Assembly (NCBI RefSeq): GCF_014042015.1 | Contig: NZ_CP059493.1 | Location: 3,410,001 to 3,474,000, forward strand | Direction: 5' to 3' | DNA from: Actinotalea sp. JY-7876 | GTDB lineage: Bacteria; Actinomycetota; Actinomycetes; Actinomycetales; Cellulomonadaceae | Length of the DNA: 64,000 nucleotides | Part shown: positions 50,433-59,389 of the stretch, one piece after another | How the letters are laid out: each line of letters starts with the position of its first letter | How positions within the stretch are numbered: position 1 is the stretch's first letter | Notes under the pieces: generated by a model | Told to the model about the DNA's origin: nothing | Databases searched by the model: none | What the model saw: the letters and a program-made list of their open reading frames with translations, nothing else | Translations under genes and position numbers: made by a program

Positions 50433-50873
50433 TCAGCGGTCCACGCCCGCCGTCGAGCGGGGCAGGGACGCGGAGGCGAACCCGAGGACGAGCTCCAGCA
50501 GCAGGGGCACGCCGGCGAAGAAGGCCAGGGGTGCCGTCACCGGCTCGTCGGCCCCGTCGACGGCCACCGCCACGACGACCGCCAGCAGGACGAGAGCGGC
50601 CACCGACGTGGCCGCGGCGGCGGCACGGGCTGCCGCGCTGGGCGCCGCTCCCGCGCGTGCCGCGCGCCGCGCCGCGACGGCGACCGCGAGCAGGACGGCG
50701 CCCAGCACGACCGCGAGGCCCGCGACGCCGGCCAGCACCGCAGCGCGGTCGCCCTCGGTCGGGACGGCGCGCCAGAGCAGGACCGCCATGGCCACCGAGA
50801 GCACCACGGCCAGCACGGCATACGCGACGCGCGCGGCCAGCACCCGGCGCCGCGCGGCGTCCGCGTGCGTCAC
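50433..50873 (-). CDS. Four-helix membrane protein, 146 residues
   Basis: Hydrophobic helices at ARVAYAVLAVVLSVAMAVLL, AVLAGVAGLAVVLGAVLLAV, AATSVAALVLLAVVVAVAV and LAFFAGVPLLLELVLGFAS. Not recognised. The GTG at 50873 overlaps the stop of the WXG100-like gene by four bases, so it follows it in the same operon and may be the membrane partner of the WXG100 protein. Confidence 0.7.
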   Translation of the reverse strand: MTHADAARRRVLAARVAYAVLAVVLSVAMAVLLWRAVPTEGDRAAVLAGVAGLAVVLGAVLLAVAVAARRAARAGAAPSAAARAAAAATSVAALVLLAVVVAVAVDGADEPVTAPLAFFAGVPLLLELVLGFASASLPRSTAGVDR

Positions 50874-51574
50874 GACACGGCGCCCGCGGGCCAGTGCCCG
50901 TTGAGGAACCCCGTGTTCTCGTTGATGACCTTCTGCTCGAGCGTGTTGCGGGCGGACGTGCAGTCCGACTTGAGCTTCGTCCCGCCGCCCCAGATCGCCC
51001 CGAGGGCGATGCCGTACGCGCCGGCCGCGATGAAGATGCCCGCGGGGATGCCGAAGATCGTCGCCGAGGAGGCGAGGGCCCCCACGATGCCCGCGATCAG
51101 CGCGAGGAGCGCGCCAACCATCGCCGCCCAGAAGACGTAGATGCCGGTCTTCACGGCGTCGAGGGCGGTGGTGATGCCGTCGGTCATGCTCGACTTGATC
51201 TTGTCGAGCGCCGTCTTGTGGAGGCTGATGCGCTGCGCGTACGTCTGCGCCGCGGAGCCCGTCCACGTGTCGTCGACCTCGAGGTTGCCCGCCTCGGCGA
51301 CCTGGACCTGGGCACTCACGGTGCCGCCGACGCTCGTGTTCCACGAGCTCGCGGTGGACGAGATCAGGCCTGGTTCTCCCAGGTTCTGGGCGATGAACGA
51401 GACGTTGTCCCAGAACTCCTGGGCCTTCTCCATCAGCCAGTTCCACGCGTCCATGATCTTGTCGCCCACCCAGGAGGCCCAGCTGGGGATCTTGCCGAGC
51501 CAGTGGTTGACGTTGTCGGCCAGGTCGTGGACCGCCTGGTCGACCTCGTCGAGCAGGTCGAGGATCTGCTGCAT
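50870..51574 (-). CDS. WXG100-like protein with membrane segments, 234 residues
   Basis: The first 70 residues are helical (QQILDLLDEVDQAVHDLADN, then WLEKIP-like Trp-rich helices). A WXG-type helix pair follows with DDTWTGSAAQTYAQRISLHK, where the W-T-G matches the WXG turn. Then two hydrophobic segments (about 155-200, VFWAAMVGALLALIAGIVGA, IFGIPAGIFIAAGAYGIALG). A GGAAGG site precedes the ATG. This is like WXG100 effector-type proteins of actinomycetes. No secretion machine is nearby. Confidence 0.75.
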   Translation of the reverse strand: MQQILDLLDEVDQAVHDLADNVNHWLGKIPSWASWVGDKIMDAWNWLMEKAQEFWDNVSFIAQNLGEPGLISSTASSWNTSVGGTVSAQVQVAEAGNLEVDDTWTGSAAQTYAQRISLHKTALDKIKSSMTDGITTALDAVKTGIYVFWAAMVGALLALIAGIVGALASSATIFGIPAGIFIAAGAYGIALGAIWGGGTKLKSDCTSARNTLEQKVINENTGFLNGHWPAGAVS

Positions 51575-51629
51575 CGTGGTGCCTTCCGCTGTCGTTCGGG
51601 GTGTCGGGGGTACGGCGGGCGAGCCGGCG

Positions 51630-51944
51630 CTACTTCGGCTGCCAGAGGCCCGCGAAGGCGGCGCGCTGCGCCGCGTCGTTCGACTCGTAGGCCGCCTTGA
51701 CCTGCTTGAGCGTCGTGGAGATCGTCTCGGTCTCCGTCGCGCCCTCGCTGAGCAGCGTCTGCAGCCGCGCGCGGGCGGCCTCGTACACGGGGACCAGGCC
51801 AACGACCTCCGCGGCCCACGAGAGCTCGCTCGTGACGAGGGTCATCCCGACCGTGGTGGAGCTCGCCGTGGAGAGCACGTCGGAGACCCCTCCCCACATG
51901 CCCGCGTCCTTGCTCAGCGCCTCGAGCGCGACATCCAACGACAT
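51630..51944 (-). CDS. EspC/WXG100-superfamily small helical protein, 104 residues
   Basis: The sequence begins MSLDVALEALSKDAGMWGGV and ends AAQRAAFAGLWQPK, with MTLVTSELSWAAEVVGLVPV and LKQVKAAYESNDAAQ between; two long helices of about 40 residues are implied. Length (about 100) and helix pattern fit type VII secretion substrates. It sits between the double YbaB-like gene and the WXG100-like gene, all on one strand. Confidence 0.7.
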   Translation of the reverse strand: MSLDVALEALSKDAGMWGGVSDVLSTASSTTVGMTLVTSELSWAAEVVGLVPVYEAARARLQTLLSEGATETETISTTLKQVKAAYESNDAAQRAAFAGLWQPK

Positions 51945-52020
51945 GCTGCTCCCCCTCCTCGACGGTGACCGGGGCGCGTGCCCCGGTCGGACTACACCTT
52001 GGCCGAGCCGGCGGCTCGTG

Positions 52021-52773
52021 TCACCGGGTCATGCGAAGTCGGCGCGCGAGCGCCTCCGGGTCGTTCGCGAGCCGCTCGAGCTCGCCCAGCCGCGTGCCCG
52101 CGACCACCGAGGCCGGCGTGCGGCCGCCCGCCGCCCGCAGCGCGGCGGCCTGCGCCTGGACCGTCTCGCGTCCGATGTTGGCCGGGTGCGCGCGCTCGAG
52201 CCAGCCCTCGTCGTAGCGCACGCCGACGACGTCGCCCGTGCCGTTGACGACGACGCGCACGTGCCCGGCCTCGCTCGTGCCGACGATCTCGGCGCTCTGC
52301 GCACGCGCAACCTCCGCCTTCGCCTCGTCGATGCTCGCGAGCACCTCGCGCAGGAACTCCGCGAACGCGTCGGTCGTGGCCTGCGCCTCCTCCGGGGAGG
52401 CGTGACGCGTCACGTACTCATCGATCCGGCCGGCCAGGGACTCGTAGGCCGGGGGCAGCGGGCGCGTCGCGGGCGCCGGCGCGTCGAGCTCGTCGGCGAC
52501 CGCCTCGCCCCACTGCGCCATGCGCGCCATGGCGGCTTCGGTGCGTGCGTCCATGACGGCTGGGGCCAGGCCCTCGGGCGCGAGCTCGTCGCGCCACGTC
52601 ACGGGCACACGGACCTCGACGAAGTGGCCCGTCGGCGTGACGACGACCGTCACCGTGCCCGTCGCGTCGGTGCCCGTGAAGGTGCCCTCCGCCGCGCCGC
52701 TCGCGCGCTCGAAGCGCTGCTGCATGCGGTCGATCTCGTCGCGGCGGTCCGCGAACGCCTCGATCTGGTCCAC
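52021..52773 (-). CDS. Protein with two YbaB/EbfC-like domains, 250 residues
   Basis: Two similar units can be seen. One starts with the helix IDRMQQRFERASGAAEGTFT and continues TGTVTVVVTPTGHFVEVRV. The other starts VLASIDEAKAEVARAQSAEI and continues GHVRVVVNGTGDVVGVRYD. Each is helix, beta-meander and helix, as in the nucleoid-type YbaB fold. Such tandem proteins are encoded beside ESX-like genes in actinomycetes. GTG 52773 has AAGGGGGC upstream. It is the first gene of the WXG run (52773 to 50433) and divergent from purB. Confidence 0.72.
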   Translation of the reverse strand: MDQIEAFADRRDEIDRMQQRFERASGAAEGTFTGTDATGTVTVVVTPTGHFVEVRVPVTWRDELAPEGLAPAVMDARTEAAMARMAQWGEAVADELDAPAPATRPLPPAYESLAGRIDEYVTRHASPEEAQATTDAFAEFLREVLASIDEAKAEVARAQSAEIVGTSEAGHVRVVVNGTGDVVGVRYDEGWLERAHPANIGRETVQAQAAALRAAGGRTPASVVAGTRLGELERLANDPEALARRLRMTR

Positions 52774-52940
52774 CCGTCTGCCCCCTTGTCCTCGCCCTCC
52801 GCGCGGTCGCGCGTGGCACGGATCACAGCAGAGCATGGCCCCGAAGGGAAGGGAGCGCAGCACGACGGGGCCGTGATCACCCGATCGAGCGTCGTGGACG
52901 CGGGCCGCGGGCGCCGACGTCCGTCTGGGAGGATCGCGTC

Positions 52941-54437
52941 ATGTCTGCGACCGATCCCCACCGGACCGACCACGCCGCGCAGCCCGCTGGGGCCGCCGCC
53001 CCGCTCCGCGCACGGCGCAGCCTCGCGGAGCAGACGCCCGCGATCGCGCTCGGCCCGCTCGACGGCCGCTACCGCGGCACCGTGGCGCCGCTCGTCGACC
53101 ACCTCTCGGAGGCCGCGCTGAACCGCGAGCGGCTGCACGTCGAGGTCGAGTGGCTCATCCACCTCGCGGCGCAGCGCGTGCTGCCGGGAGCCCCGGCCCT
53201 CGCGGACGCGGACGTGGCGTACCTGCGCGACGTCGTCCTGGACTTCGACGCGAGCACCGTCGCCGAGCTCGCGGCCACCGAGCGGGTCACGGTGCACGAC
53301 GTCAAGGCCGTCGAGTACCTGCTCAAGGAGCGCATCGCCGCCGCGCCCGCGGTCCTCGGCGAGGGCACGGTGCTGCCGCAGGTCACCGAGCTCGTCCATT
53401 TCGGGTGCACGAGCGAGGACGTCAACAACCTGTCCTACGCCCTCATGGTCCAGGGCGCGGTGCGCGACGTCTGGCTGCCCGCGGCGCGCGCGCTCGTCGA
53501 CGAGGTCGCCGCCATGGCCCGGGAGCACGCCGCGGTGCCGATGCTGGCCCGCACCCACGGTCAGCCGGCGACGCCGACGACGCTCGGCAAGGAGCTCGCC
53601 GTGCTCGCGCACCGCCTGCGCCGCCAGCTGCGCCGCATCGAGGGCGCCGAGTACCTGGGCAAGCTCAACGGTGCGACGGGCACCTACGGCGCCCACCTCG
53701 CCGCGGTCCCCGACGCCGACTGGGTCGAGGTCTCGCGCACGTTCGTCGAGCACCTGGGCCTCACCTGGAACCCGCTGACGACGCAGATCGAGTCCCACGA
53801 CTGGCAGGCCGAGCTCTACGCCGACGTCGCGCGCTTCAACCGCGTGCTGCACAACCTCGCGACGGACGTGTGGACGTACATCTCCCTCGGCTACTTCGCG
53901 CAGGTCCGCGGGCAGGGCACCGTCGGCTCGTCGACCATGCCGCACAAGGTCAACCCGATCCGCTTCGAGAACGCCGAGGCCAACCTCGAGATCTCGTGCG
54001 CCCTGCTCGACAGCCTCGGGGCCACACTCGTGACGTCCCGGCTCCAGCGGGACCTGACGGACTCGACGACGCAGCGCAACATCGGACCCGCGTTCGGCCA
54101 CTCCCTGCTCGCGATCGACAACGTGCGCCGGGGCCTCGCCGGTCTCGACGTCGACGCCGCCGCGATGGCGCGCGACCTCGACGCCAACTGGGAGGTGCTC
54201 GGCGAGGCCGTCCAGTCGGCCATGCGCGCCGCCGGCGTCGCGGGCGTGCCGGGCATGGACGAGCCGTACGAGCGCCTCAAGGAGCTCACGCGGGGCCGCC
54301 GCATCACGGGCGACGACCTGCGCACCTTCGTCCTGGGCCTCGGCCTGCCCGACGACGTCGCCGCACGCCTCGCCGCGATGACGCCGGCCACCTACACGGG
54401 CGCGGCCGCGGACCTGGTGCGGTTCCTCGACGCCTGA
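52941..54437 (+). CDS. purB: Adenylosuccinate lyase
   Basis: 498 residues. The fumarase/aspartase superfamily signature GSSTMPHKVNPIRFENAEAN is intact, with the active-site His segment ARTHGQPATPTTLGKELAVL and LVHFGCTSEDVNNLSYA. It converts adenylosuccinate to AMP and SAICAR to AICAR in purine synthesis, in the cytosol. The first 30 residues extend the usual start and may not be needed. GGGAGG precedes ATG 52941. No other pur gene is near. Confidence 0.95.
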   Translation: MSATDPHRTDHAAQPAGAAAPLRARRSLAEQTPAIALGPLDGRYRGTVAPLVDHLSEAALNRERLHVEVEWLIHLAAQRVLPGAPALADADVAYLRDVVLDFDASTVAELAATERVTVHDVKAVEYLLKERIAAAPAVLGEGTVLPQVTELVHFGCTSEDVNNLSYALMVQGAVRDVWLPAARALVDEVAAMAREHAAVPMLARTHGQPATPTTLGKELAVLAHRLRRQLRRIEGAEYLGKLNGATGTYGAHLAAVPDADWVEVSRTFVEHLGLTWNPLTTQIESHDWQAELYADVARFNRVLHNLATDVWTYISLGYFAQVRGQGTVGSSTMPHKVNPIRFENAEANLEISCALLDSLGATLVTSRLQRDLTDSTTQRNIGPAFGHSLLAIDNVRRGLAGLDVDAAAMARDLDANWEVLGEAVQSAMRAAGVAGVPGMDEPYERLKELTRGRRITGDDLRTFVLGLGLPDDVAARLAAMTPATYTGAAADLVRFLDA

Positions 54438-54453
54438 CGGCGTCCGGCCGGAG

Positions 54454-55272
54454 TCACCCCTGCGGGGCGCCGGCCCCGGGCCCGTCGCGCCGCGAGAGCC
54501 GCCGGATCCGCTCCTCGATGCTGGTCGCTGCGGTCGGGGTCGGGGTCGAGGTCGGGGTCGGTGGCGCAGCGGGCCGCGGCTCGTCGTCATAGGGGGCGTC
54601 GGTCACCGGCACCTCGGGATCGAACAGCTCGCCCTCCGGCTCCTCGCCGGTGCGGAGCCGCTCGAGGTGGTCGATGAGGGCGAGCACCTCGTCGAGCGTC
54701 GCCCACCCGTGCGCGACCGTCCCCCGGCGCGGCACGAGCAGCAGCCGCTCGCCGCCCGCCTCGAGCGCCGCGGCCGGCGCCGTCGCGCTGCCCGCGGTGT
54801 GCGACGCGGCGGGCATCACCGCCTCGACGCGGTGCCACGGCACGCTCGCGCGGAGCTGAGGACGGCGGCCCCCGAACCACAGCTCGAGGCCGGACCCGTC
54901 GACCGCGAGGGTGGCCTGCGGCAGCAGGCCGGTCGCGACGTAGAAAGGGTCCACGCCGAGCGCCTCGAGGCCGTCGTGGTACCCGTCGCCGAGCGCGACC
55001 TGAGCCAGGTCGTGCAGGGGACGCTCGACCCCGACGGCGTGGAACCGGTCGGCAGAACGCAGGCCACCGCGGAGCATCGCGACCCCGAAGAGGCCCACGA
55101 ACGCGCCCGCGAGGACGCGCCCGGCGCCGTCCGCGCCGCCTGCCGTGGCTCCCAGCACGCCGACGAGCCCCATCAGGCCCGCCAGGCCGACGGCTGCGCC
55201 CACCGTCACGATCACCGCACCGGGCACCGCCCAGCGCCACGCCGAGACGCGTCCGACACCCGATGAGGTCAT
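54454..55272 (-). CDS. Membrane protein of unknown function, 272 residues
   Basis: Two hydrophobic segments near the start (WRWAVPGAVIVTVGAAVGLA, VLAGAFVGLFGVAML) and then a cytoplasmic PH-like or beta domain (QATLAVDGSGLELWFGGRRP, SVPWHRVEAVMPAASH, ERLLLVPRRGTVAHGWATLD). The tail is Pro/Thr-rich and ends in a basic helix. Not recognised. Convergent with purB, with a 16-base gap. Confidence 0.7.
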   Translation of the reverse strand: MTSSGVGRVSAWRWAVPGAVIVTVGAAVGLAGLMGLVGVLGATAGGADGAGRVLAGAFVGLFGVAMLRGGLRSADRFHAVGVERPLHDLAQVALGDGYHDGLEALGVDPFYVATGLLPQATLAVDGSGLELWFGGRRPQLRASVPWHRVEAVMPAASHTAGSATAPAAALEAGGERLLLVPRRGTVAHGWATLDEVLALIDHLERLRTGEEPEGELFDPEVPVTDAPYDDEPRPAAPPTPTSTPTPTAATSIEERIRRLSRRDGPGAGAPQG

Positions 55273-55334
55273 GGCTGCTCCGAGGGCTCGTCCGGCGGGT
55301 GGGGGTGGTCCGGCAGCCGCAGACCCGTCAGGCC

Positions 55335-56675
55335 TCAGTCAGCACGGTGCCGAGGGGCGGACCGGTCAGCCCGCACGGCCGGTGCGCCGTCGCGCGGCAC
55401 GTCGACGCCGAAGACCACCTCGACCGCGTCACGGTACTCCGCGTGCCGACCGCGCCGCGCGTGCTCGCGGGCGCGGACCGCGGGGGTGTGGAGCATCGCG
55501 GCCGCGAAGCGGCGCAGCGCGCGCTCGGCGAGGTCCGCGCCCGCCTCGTCGCCCCGCGCCCGCGCCGCGGCCCGCGCCCGCTGGACCTCGGTGTCGAGCA
55601 CCTGCTCCACGTGGCTGCGCAGCGCGACGACCGCGGGGACGGCGCTCTGCTCGGCGAGCGTCGCCTCGAGCTCCGCGACGCGCTCCTCGACGATCGCGAG
55701 CCCGGCCTCGACCTCGGGGGTGACGGTCGTCGGTGAGTGACGTTGCACGGCGGCGAGGTCGATCAGCACGACCCCGGGCACGTGCGCGACATCCGGGTCG
55801 ATGTCGTGGTGGAGCGCGAGGTCGACGAGGACCGTGGGACGCGGCGCGCCCACCGTTGCCGAGCGCTCGCGCGCCGCGGCGACCATGGCGGCGTCGACCA
55901 CCGGACCGAGCGCGCCGCTGCACGAGACGACGACGTCGACCTCCGCGAGCGTCTCGCCGAGCCCGCCGGCCTCGACCGCGCGCAGCCCGCGGTCCGCCGC
56001 GAACGCCTGCGCCCGGCCCGACGGCGAGTACACGGCCACGTCGGTCACACCGCGCGCGCGCAGCGCCGTGAGGCTCGCGCCGGCGTACGAGCCCGTGCCG
56101 ATGAGGAGCACGCGGGCGCGGGAGAGGTCCACCGCCTGGCCCGCGAGGTCCAGCGCGACGCCCACGACCGAGCGCCCCGCGCTGCCGAGGCCCGTCTGCG
56201 ACCCCACGGCCCGCGACGTGCGCGAGGCGACCTGGAAGAGGCGCTCCAGGGTGGGCGACGTCGTGCCGTCGCGGCGGGCCGTGCCGAGCGCGCGGCGCAC
56301 CTGGCCGGCGACCTCGCGCTCCCCCACCACCATCGAGTCGAGCCCGGAGGCGACGGTGAACAGGTGTCGCGGCACGGCCGGCCCCGAGCGCAGCTGGAGC
56401 GAGGCGGCGACGTCCTCGTGCGCCAGGCCGCTCGCGGCGGCGACCGCATCGACGGCGTCCCGCGCCACGTCCGCGAGGGCCGCGTCGTCGTCGGGCGCGG
56501 CGGCGACGTCCAGGTACACCTCGAACCGGTTGCAGGTGGCGAGCACCACGCAACCGGTGACGTCTGGGCTGTCAGCGACGACCATCGCCCCCACCGAGTG
56601 CCCCCCGGAGCTCAGCTGCTCCAGCACGTCGAGGTCGAGGTCGCGGTGACTCGCCGTGAGGGTCAGGAGCACCAC
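55335..56675 (-). CDS. hemA: Glutamyl-tRNA reductase
   Basis: 446 residues. Typical start [20 protein letters not shown], catalytic Cys in [15 protein letters not shown], and the [20 protein letters not shown] signature; an NADP-binding domain has [20 protein letters not shown]. It reduces glutamyl-tRNA in the first step of heme synthesis. GTG 56675 was chosen (a second GTG follows at once); a TTG at 56690 would add five residues but lacks a ribosome site. It is divergent from hemE, with a palindrome in the shared upstream region. Ribosome sites are absent, so the mRNA may be leaderless. Confidence 0.92.
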   Translation of the reverse strand: MVLLTLTASHRDLDLDVLEQLSSGGHSVGAMVVADSPDVTGCVVLATCNRFEVYLDVAAAPDDDAALADVARDAVDAVAAASGLAHEDVAASLQLRSGPAVPRHLFTVASGLDSMVVGEREVAGQVRRALGTARRDGTTSPTLERLFQVASRTSRAVGSQTGLGSAGRSVVGVALDLAGQAVDLSRARVLLIGTGSYAGASLTALRARGVTDVAVYSPSGRAQAFAADRGLRAVEAGGLGETLAEVDVVVSCSGALGPVVDAAMVAAARERSATVGAPRPTVLVDLALHHDIDPDVAHVPGVVLIDLAAVQRHSPTTVTPEVEAGLAIVEERVAELEATLAEQSAVPAVVALRSHVEQVLDTEVQRARAAARARGDEAGADLAERALRRFAAAMLHTPAVRAREHARRGRHAEYRDAVEVVFGVDVPRDGAPAVRADRSAPRHRAD

Positions 56676-56687
56676 AACGTCGCGATT

Positions 56688-56709
56688 CAATCATTCGCGA
56701 GAATGGTTG
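56688..56709. promoter_or_regulatory. Palindrome between divergent hemA and hemE
   Basis: CAATCATTC-GCGA-GAATGGTTG is an inverted repeat with 8 of 9 arm positions matching. It is AT-richer than its surroundings and lies where both promoters must be, so it may bind a heme- or iron-related repressor. Confidence 0.45.
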
Positions 56710-56710
56710 G

Positions 56711-56716
56711 CACAAT
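56711..56716 (+). promoter_or_regulatory. Possible -10 element of the heme operon
   Basis: CACAAT (56711-56716) resembles TANNNT and ends six bases before the GTG start of hemE (56723), which suggests leaderless transcription. Confidence 0.35.
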
Positions 56717-56722
56717 CGCGGG

Positions 56723-57805
56723 GTGACGCTGCCTCAGGAACACCCCATGATCGACGGCCGCACGACGCATTCCGCGCTGGTCCGCGCTTTTCGCGGCGAG
56801 GCCGGACGCATTTCGAGTGACGCGGAACACATTCCTGCGCCGGTGTGGTTCATGCGCCAGGCCGGGCGGTCGCTGCCCGAGTACCGCGAGGTGCGCCAGG
56901 GCGTGACGATGCTGGCGTCGTGCCTCGAGCCGGAGCTCGCGAGCGAGATCACGCTGCAGCCCGTCCGCCGCCACGGCGTCGACGCCGCGATCTTCTTCAG
57001 CGACATCGTGGTGCCCCTGCTGCTGGCGGGCGTGGACGTCGACATCGTCCCCGGCACGGGCCCCGTCTTCGCCGAGCCGGTCCGCACGGCCGCGGACGTC
57101 GCGCGGCTCGCGCCGCTCGACCCGGACGCGCTCGCCCCGGTCACGGAGGCCGTCGCCCGCACCGTCGCGGCGCTGGGCGGCACGCCGCTGATCGGCTTCG
57201 GCGGCGCACCGTTCACCCTCGCGAGCTACCTCGTCGAGGGCGGGCCCTCCAAGGACCAGCTGCGTGCCCGCACGCTCATGCACGCGGAGCCGCAGACCTG
57301 GCGCGCGCTCATGGACTGGGCGGCCGACGTCACGGGCGTGTTCCTGCGGGCCCAGGTGCTGGCCGGGGCGAGCGCGGCCCAGCTCTTCGACTCGTGGGCC
57401 GGCTCCCTGTCGCTGGCGGACTACGAGGAGCACGTCGCGCCCGCGTCGAGCCGCGCGTTGTCGCACGTGGTCGACCTCGGCGTCCCGATCGTGCACTTCG
57501 GCACCGGGACGGGCGAGCTGCTGCGGGCGATGCGCGACGTGGGCGCCGACGTCGTCGGCGTGGACCACCGCATCCCGCTCGACGAGGCGAACCGCCGCCT
57601 CGGCGGCACCACACCGCTGCAGGGCAACATCGACCCGGCCTACCTCGGCGCACCGTGGCCGGTGCTCGAGGCGCACGTGCGCGACGTGCTGCGCCGCGGC
57701 GCCACCGCGCCCGGGCACGTGCTCAACCTGGGCCACGGCGTCCCGCCCCAGACCGACCCCGACGTGCTCACGCGCATCGTGCGGCTCGCCCACGGCGAGG
57801 AGTGA
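56723..57805 (+). CDS. hemE: Uroporphyrinogen decarboxylase
   Basis: 360 residues. The signature [20 protein letters not shown] is complete, followed by [20 protein letters not shown], then [17 protein letters not shown], and [19 protein letters not shown] near the C-terminus. It makes coproporphyrinogen III from uroporphyrinogen III. GTG 56723 is six bases after a CACAAT -10 box and has no ribosome site. The stop overlaps the next gene by four bases. Confidence 0.95.
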   Translation: MTLPQEHPMIDGRTTHSALVRAFRGEAGRISSDAEHIPAPVWFMRQAGRSLPEYREVRQGVTMLASCLEPELASEITLQPVRRHGVDAAIFFSDIVVPLLLAGVDVDIVPGTGPVFAEPVRTAADVARLAPLDPDALAPVTEAVARTVAALGGTPLIGFGGAPFTLASYLVEGGPSKDQLRARTLMHAEPQTWRALMDWAADVTGVFLRAQVLAGASAAQLFDSWAGSLSLADYEEHVAPASSRALSHVVDLGVPIVHFGTGTGELLRAMRDVGADVVGVDHRIPLDEANRRLGGTTPLQGNIDPAYLGAPWPVLEAHVRDVLRRGATAPGHVLNLGHGVPPQTDPDVLTRIVRLAHGEE

Positions 57806-59277
57806 CGGCCGTGCCCGGGGACGCTGACGTCGTCGTCGTGGGGGGCGGGGTCGCCGGGCTCGTCGTGGCGCGGGAGTGCGTGCGCGCCGGGCGCCGCGTC
57901 CTGCTGCTCGAGGCCGGCGACCGCCTCGGCGGCTGCGTCGCGGGCGTCGAGGTGGCCGGGCTGACGCTGGACGCCGGCGCCGAGTCGTTCGCGACCCGGT
58001 CGAGCGCGGTGCCGGACCTGCTGGCCGACCTCGGCCTGGCCGACGACGTCGTCGTCCCCGCGGCCCGCAGCGCGTGGCTCCAGCTGCCCCGGCGCGCGCT
58101 GCCCCTGCCGCGCACGGGCGTGATGGGCATCCCCGGGGACCCGTGGGCGGCGGACGTCCGGCGGGCGATCGGGCTGGTCGGGGCGCTGCGCGCGTCCCTG
58201 GACCGGGTGCTCCCGGCGCGCGTCGGCGGGGGTGACGCGGGCGGCGCGAGCGTCGGTCACCTCGTCCGCACCCGCATGGGGTCGCGCGTCCTCGAGCGGC
58301 TCGTCGCCCCCGTGGTCGGCGGCGTGCACTCGGCGCACCCCGACGACGTCGACCTCGACGCGGTCCTGCCGGGGATCCGCGACCGCCTCGCGCGCCACGG
58401 CTCGCTCGCCGCGGCCGTCGCGGCGGTGCGGGCGGCGGCACCGGCCGGGTCGGCGGTCGCGGGCCTCGACGGCGGGATGCACCGGTTGGTCACGGCGCTG
58501 GAGCGCGACCTGCGCGCCCGTGGCGGCGAGGTGCGCCTCGCCGCCCGCGTCACCTCGCTGCGAGGGCTGGCGCCCGACGCCGCCCCGGACGCCCGCTGGG
58601 AGGTCGGCCTCGCCGACGGGACGGCCGTGCGCGCCCGGGACGTGGTCGTCGCCGCGCCCGGGCCCGCGGCGCTCGGGCTCCTGCGCGACCTCGCGCCGAC
58701 GGCAGGGCTCGGAGCCGCCGCCGAGACCGGCGTCGTGCTCGCGACCCTCGTCCTCCGGGCCCCCGCGCTGGCCGACGCCCCCCGGGGCACCGGTCTCCTC
58801 GTGGCGGCCGGCGCGCGTGCCGCGACCGGCATCCGCGCGAAGGCGCTCACGCACGCGACGGCGAAGTGGCCGTGGCTCGCCGCCCGCGCGCAAGGGCTGG
58901 AGGTGGTGCGCCTCTCCTACGGGATCGCGGCCGGCGCGGAGCCGGCCGGCACCGAGCCGGCCGGCACGCCCGCCGAGGCGCAGGACCCCCGGTCGATGAC
59001 CGAGGAGGCCCTGCGCGCCGTCGCCACGCGTGACGCGGCCCGCCTCCTGGGTGTCGACCTCGGGCCCGACGACGTCGTCGGCTTCGCGCGCACGGCGTGG
59101 CCGGCCGGACTGCCGCACGCCCGCCCCGGGCACCGGGAGCGCGTCGCGCGGGTGCGCTCCGCCCTGGCCGACCGACCGGGCCTCGAGGCCTGCGGTGCGT
59201 GGCTGGCCGGCACGGGGCTGGCCGCCGTGGTCGCCGACGCGAGAAGGACCGCCGCGCGCGTCGTCGATCACGCATGA
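57802..59277 (+). CDS. hemY: Coproporphyrinogen/protoporphyrinogen oxidase (HemY/CgoX type)
   Basis: 491 residues. FAD motif [19 protein letters not shown], then [20 protein letters not shown] and [19 protein letters not shown], as in HemY-type oxidases; [20 protein letters not shown] is also typical. In actinomycetes this enzyme oxidises coproporphyrinogen III to coproporphyrin III (the coproporphyrin-dependent pathway), shown here by the neighbouring hemQ and ferrochelatase. GTG 57802 overlaps the hemE stop. Short AGxEPAG repeats occur in a linker near residue 380. Confidence 0.92.
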   Translation: MTAVPGDADVVVVGGGVAGLVVARECVRAGRRVLLLEAGDRLGGCVAGVEVAGLTLDAGAESFATRSSAVPDLLADLGLADDVVVPAARSAWLQLPRRALPLPRTGVMGIPGDPWAADVRRAIGLVGALRASLDRVLPARVGGGDAGGASVGHLVRTRMGSRVLERLVAPVVGGVHSAHPDDVDLDAVLPGIRDRLARHGSLAAAVAAVRAAAPAGSAVAGLDGGMHRLVTALERDLRARGGEVRLAARVTSLRGLAPDAAPDARWEVGLADGTAVRARDVVVAAPGPAALGLLRDLAPTAGLGAAAETGVVLATLVLRAPALADAPRGTGLLVAAGARAATGIRAKALTHATAKWPWLAARAQGLEVVRLSYGIAAGAEPAGTEPAGTPAEAQDPRSMTEEALRAVATRDAARLLGVDLGPDDVVGFARTAWPAGLPHARPGHRERVARVRSALADRPGLEACGAWLAGTGLAAVVADARRTAARVVDHA

Positions 59278-59320
59278 CAATGTTCTGACCGCTCGTCAGA
59301 ACGTTCTGACGCATTGTCAT
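59274..59320. promoter_or_regulatory. Nested palindrome before hemQ, probable operator or attenuator
   Basis: ATGACAATG (59274-59282) and CATTGTCAT (59312-59320) are perfect inverted arms. Between them lie GTTCTGAC (59282-59289), GTCAGAAC (59295-59302) and GTTCTGAC (59303-59310), the last two forming a 16-base perfect palindrome. The element overlaps the hemY stop and lies 70 bases before the hemQ start. Confidence 0.65.
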
Positions 59321-59377
59321 GTCATTTCTCCGCGGGGCCCGGCGCGGCAGCGATTTCCGCATTTCCGGGACGTCGCG

Positions 59378-59383
59378 CAGACT
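59378..59383 (+). promoter_or_regulatory. Possible internal -10 element before hemQ
   Basis: CAGACT (59378-59383) ends six bases before the hemQ ATG, again a leaderless arrangement. It would give a second, separately controlled promoter inside the heme operon, beneath the nested palindrome. Confidence 0.4.
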
Positions 59384-59389
59384 TTGAGC

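Noticed and set aside
56688-56690. TTG as the hemA start codon
   Set aside because: It gives only five extra residues without a ribosome site, and GTG at 56675 gives the usual N-terminus of the family.
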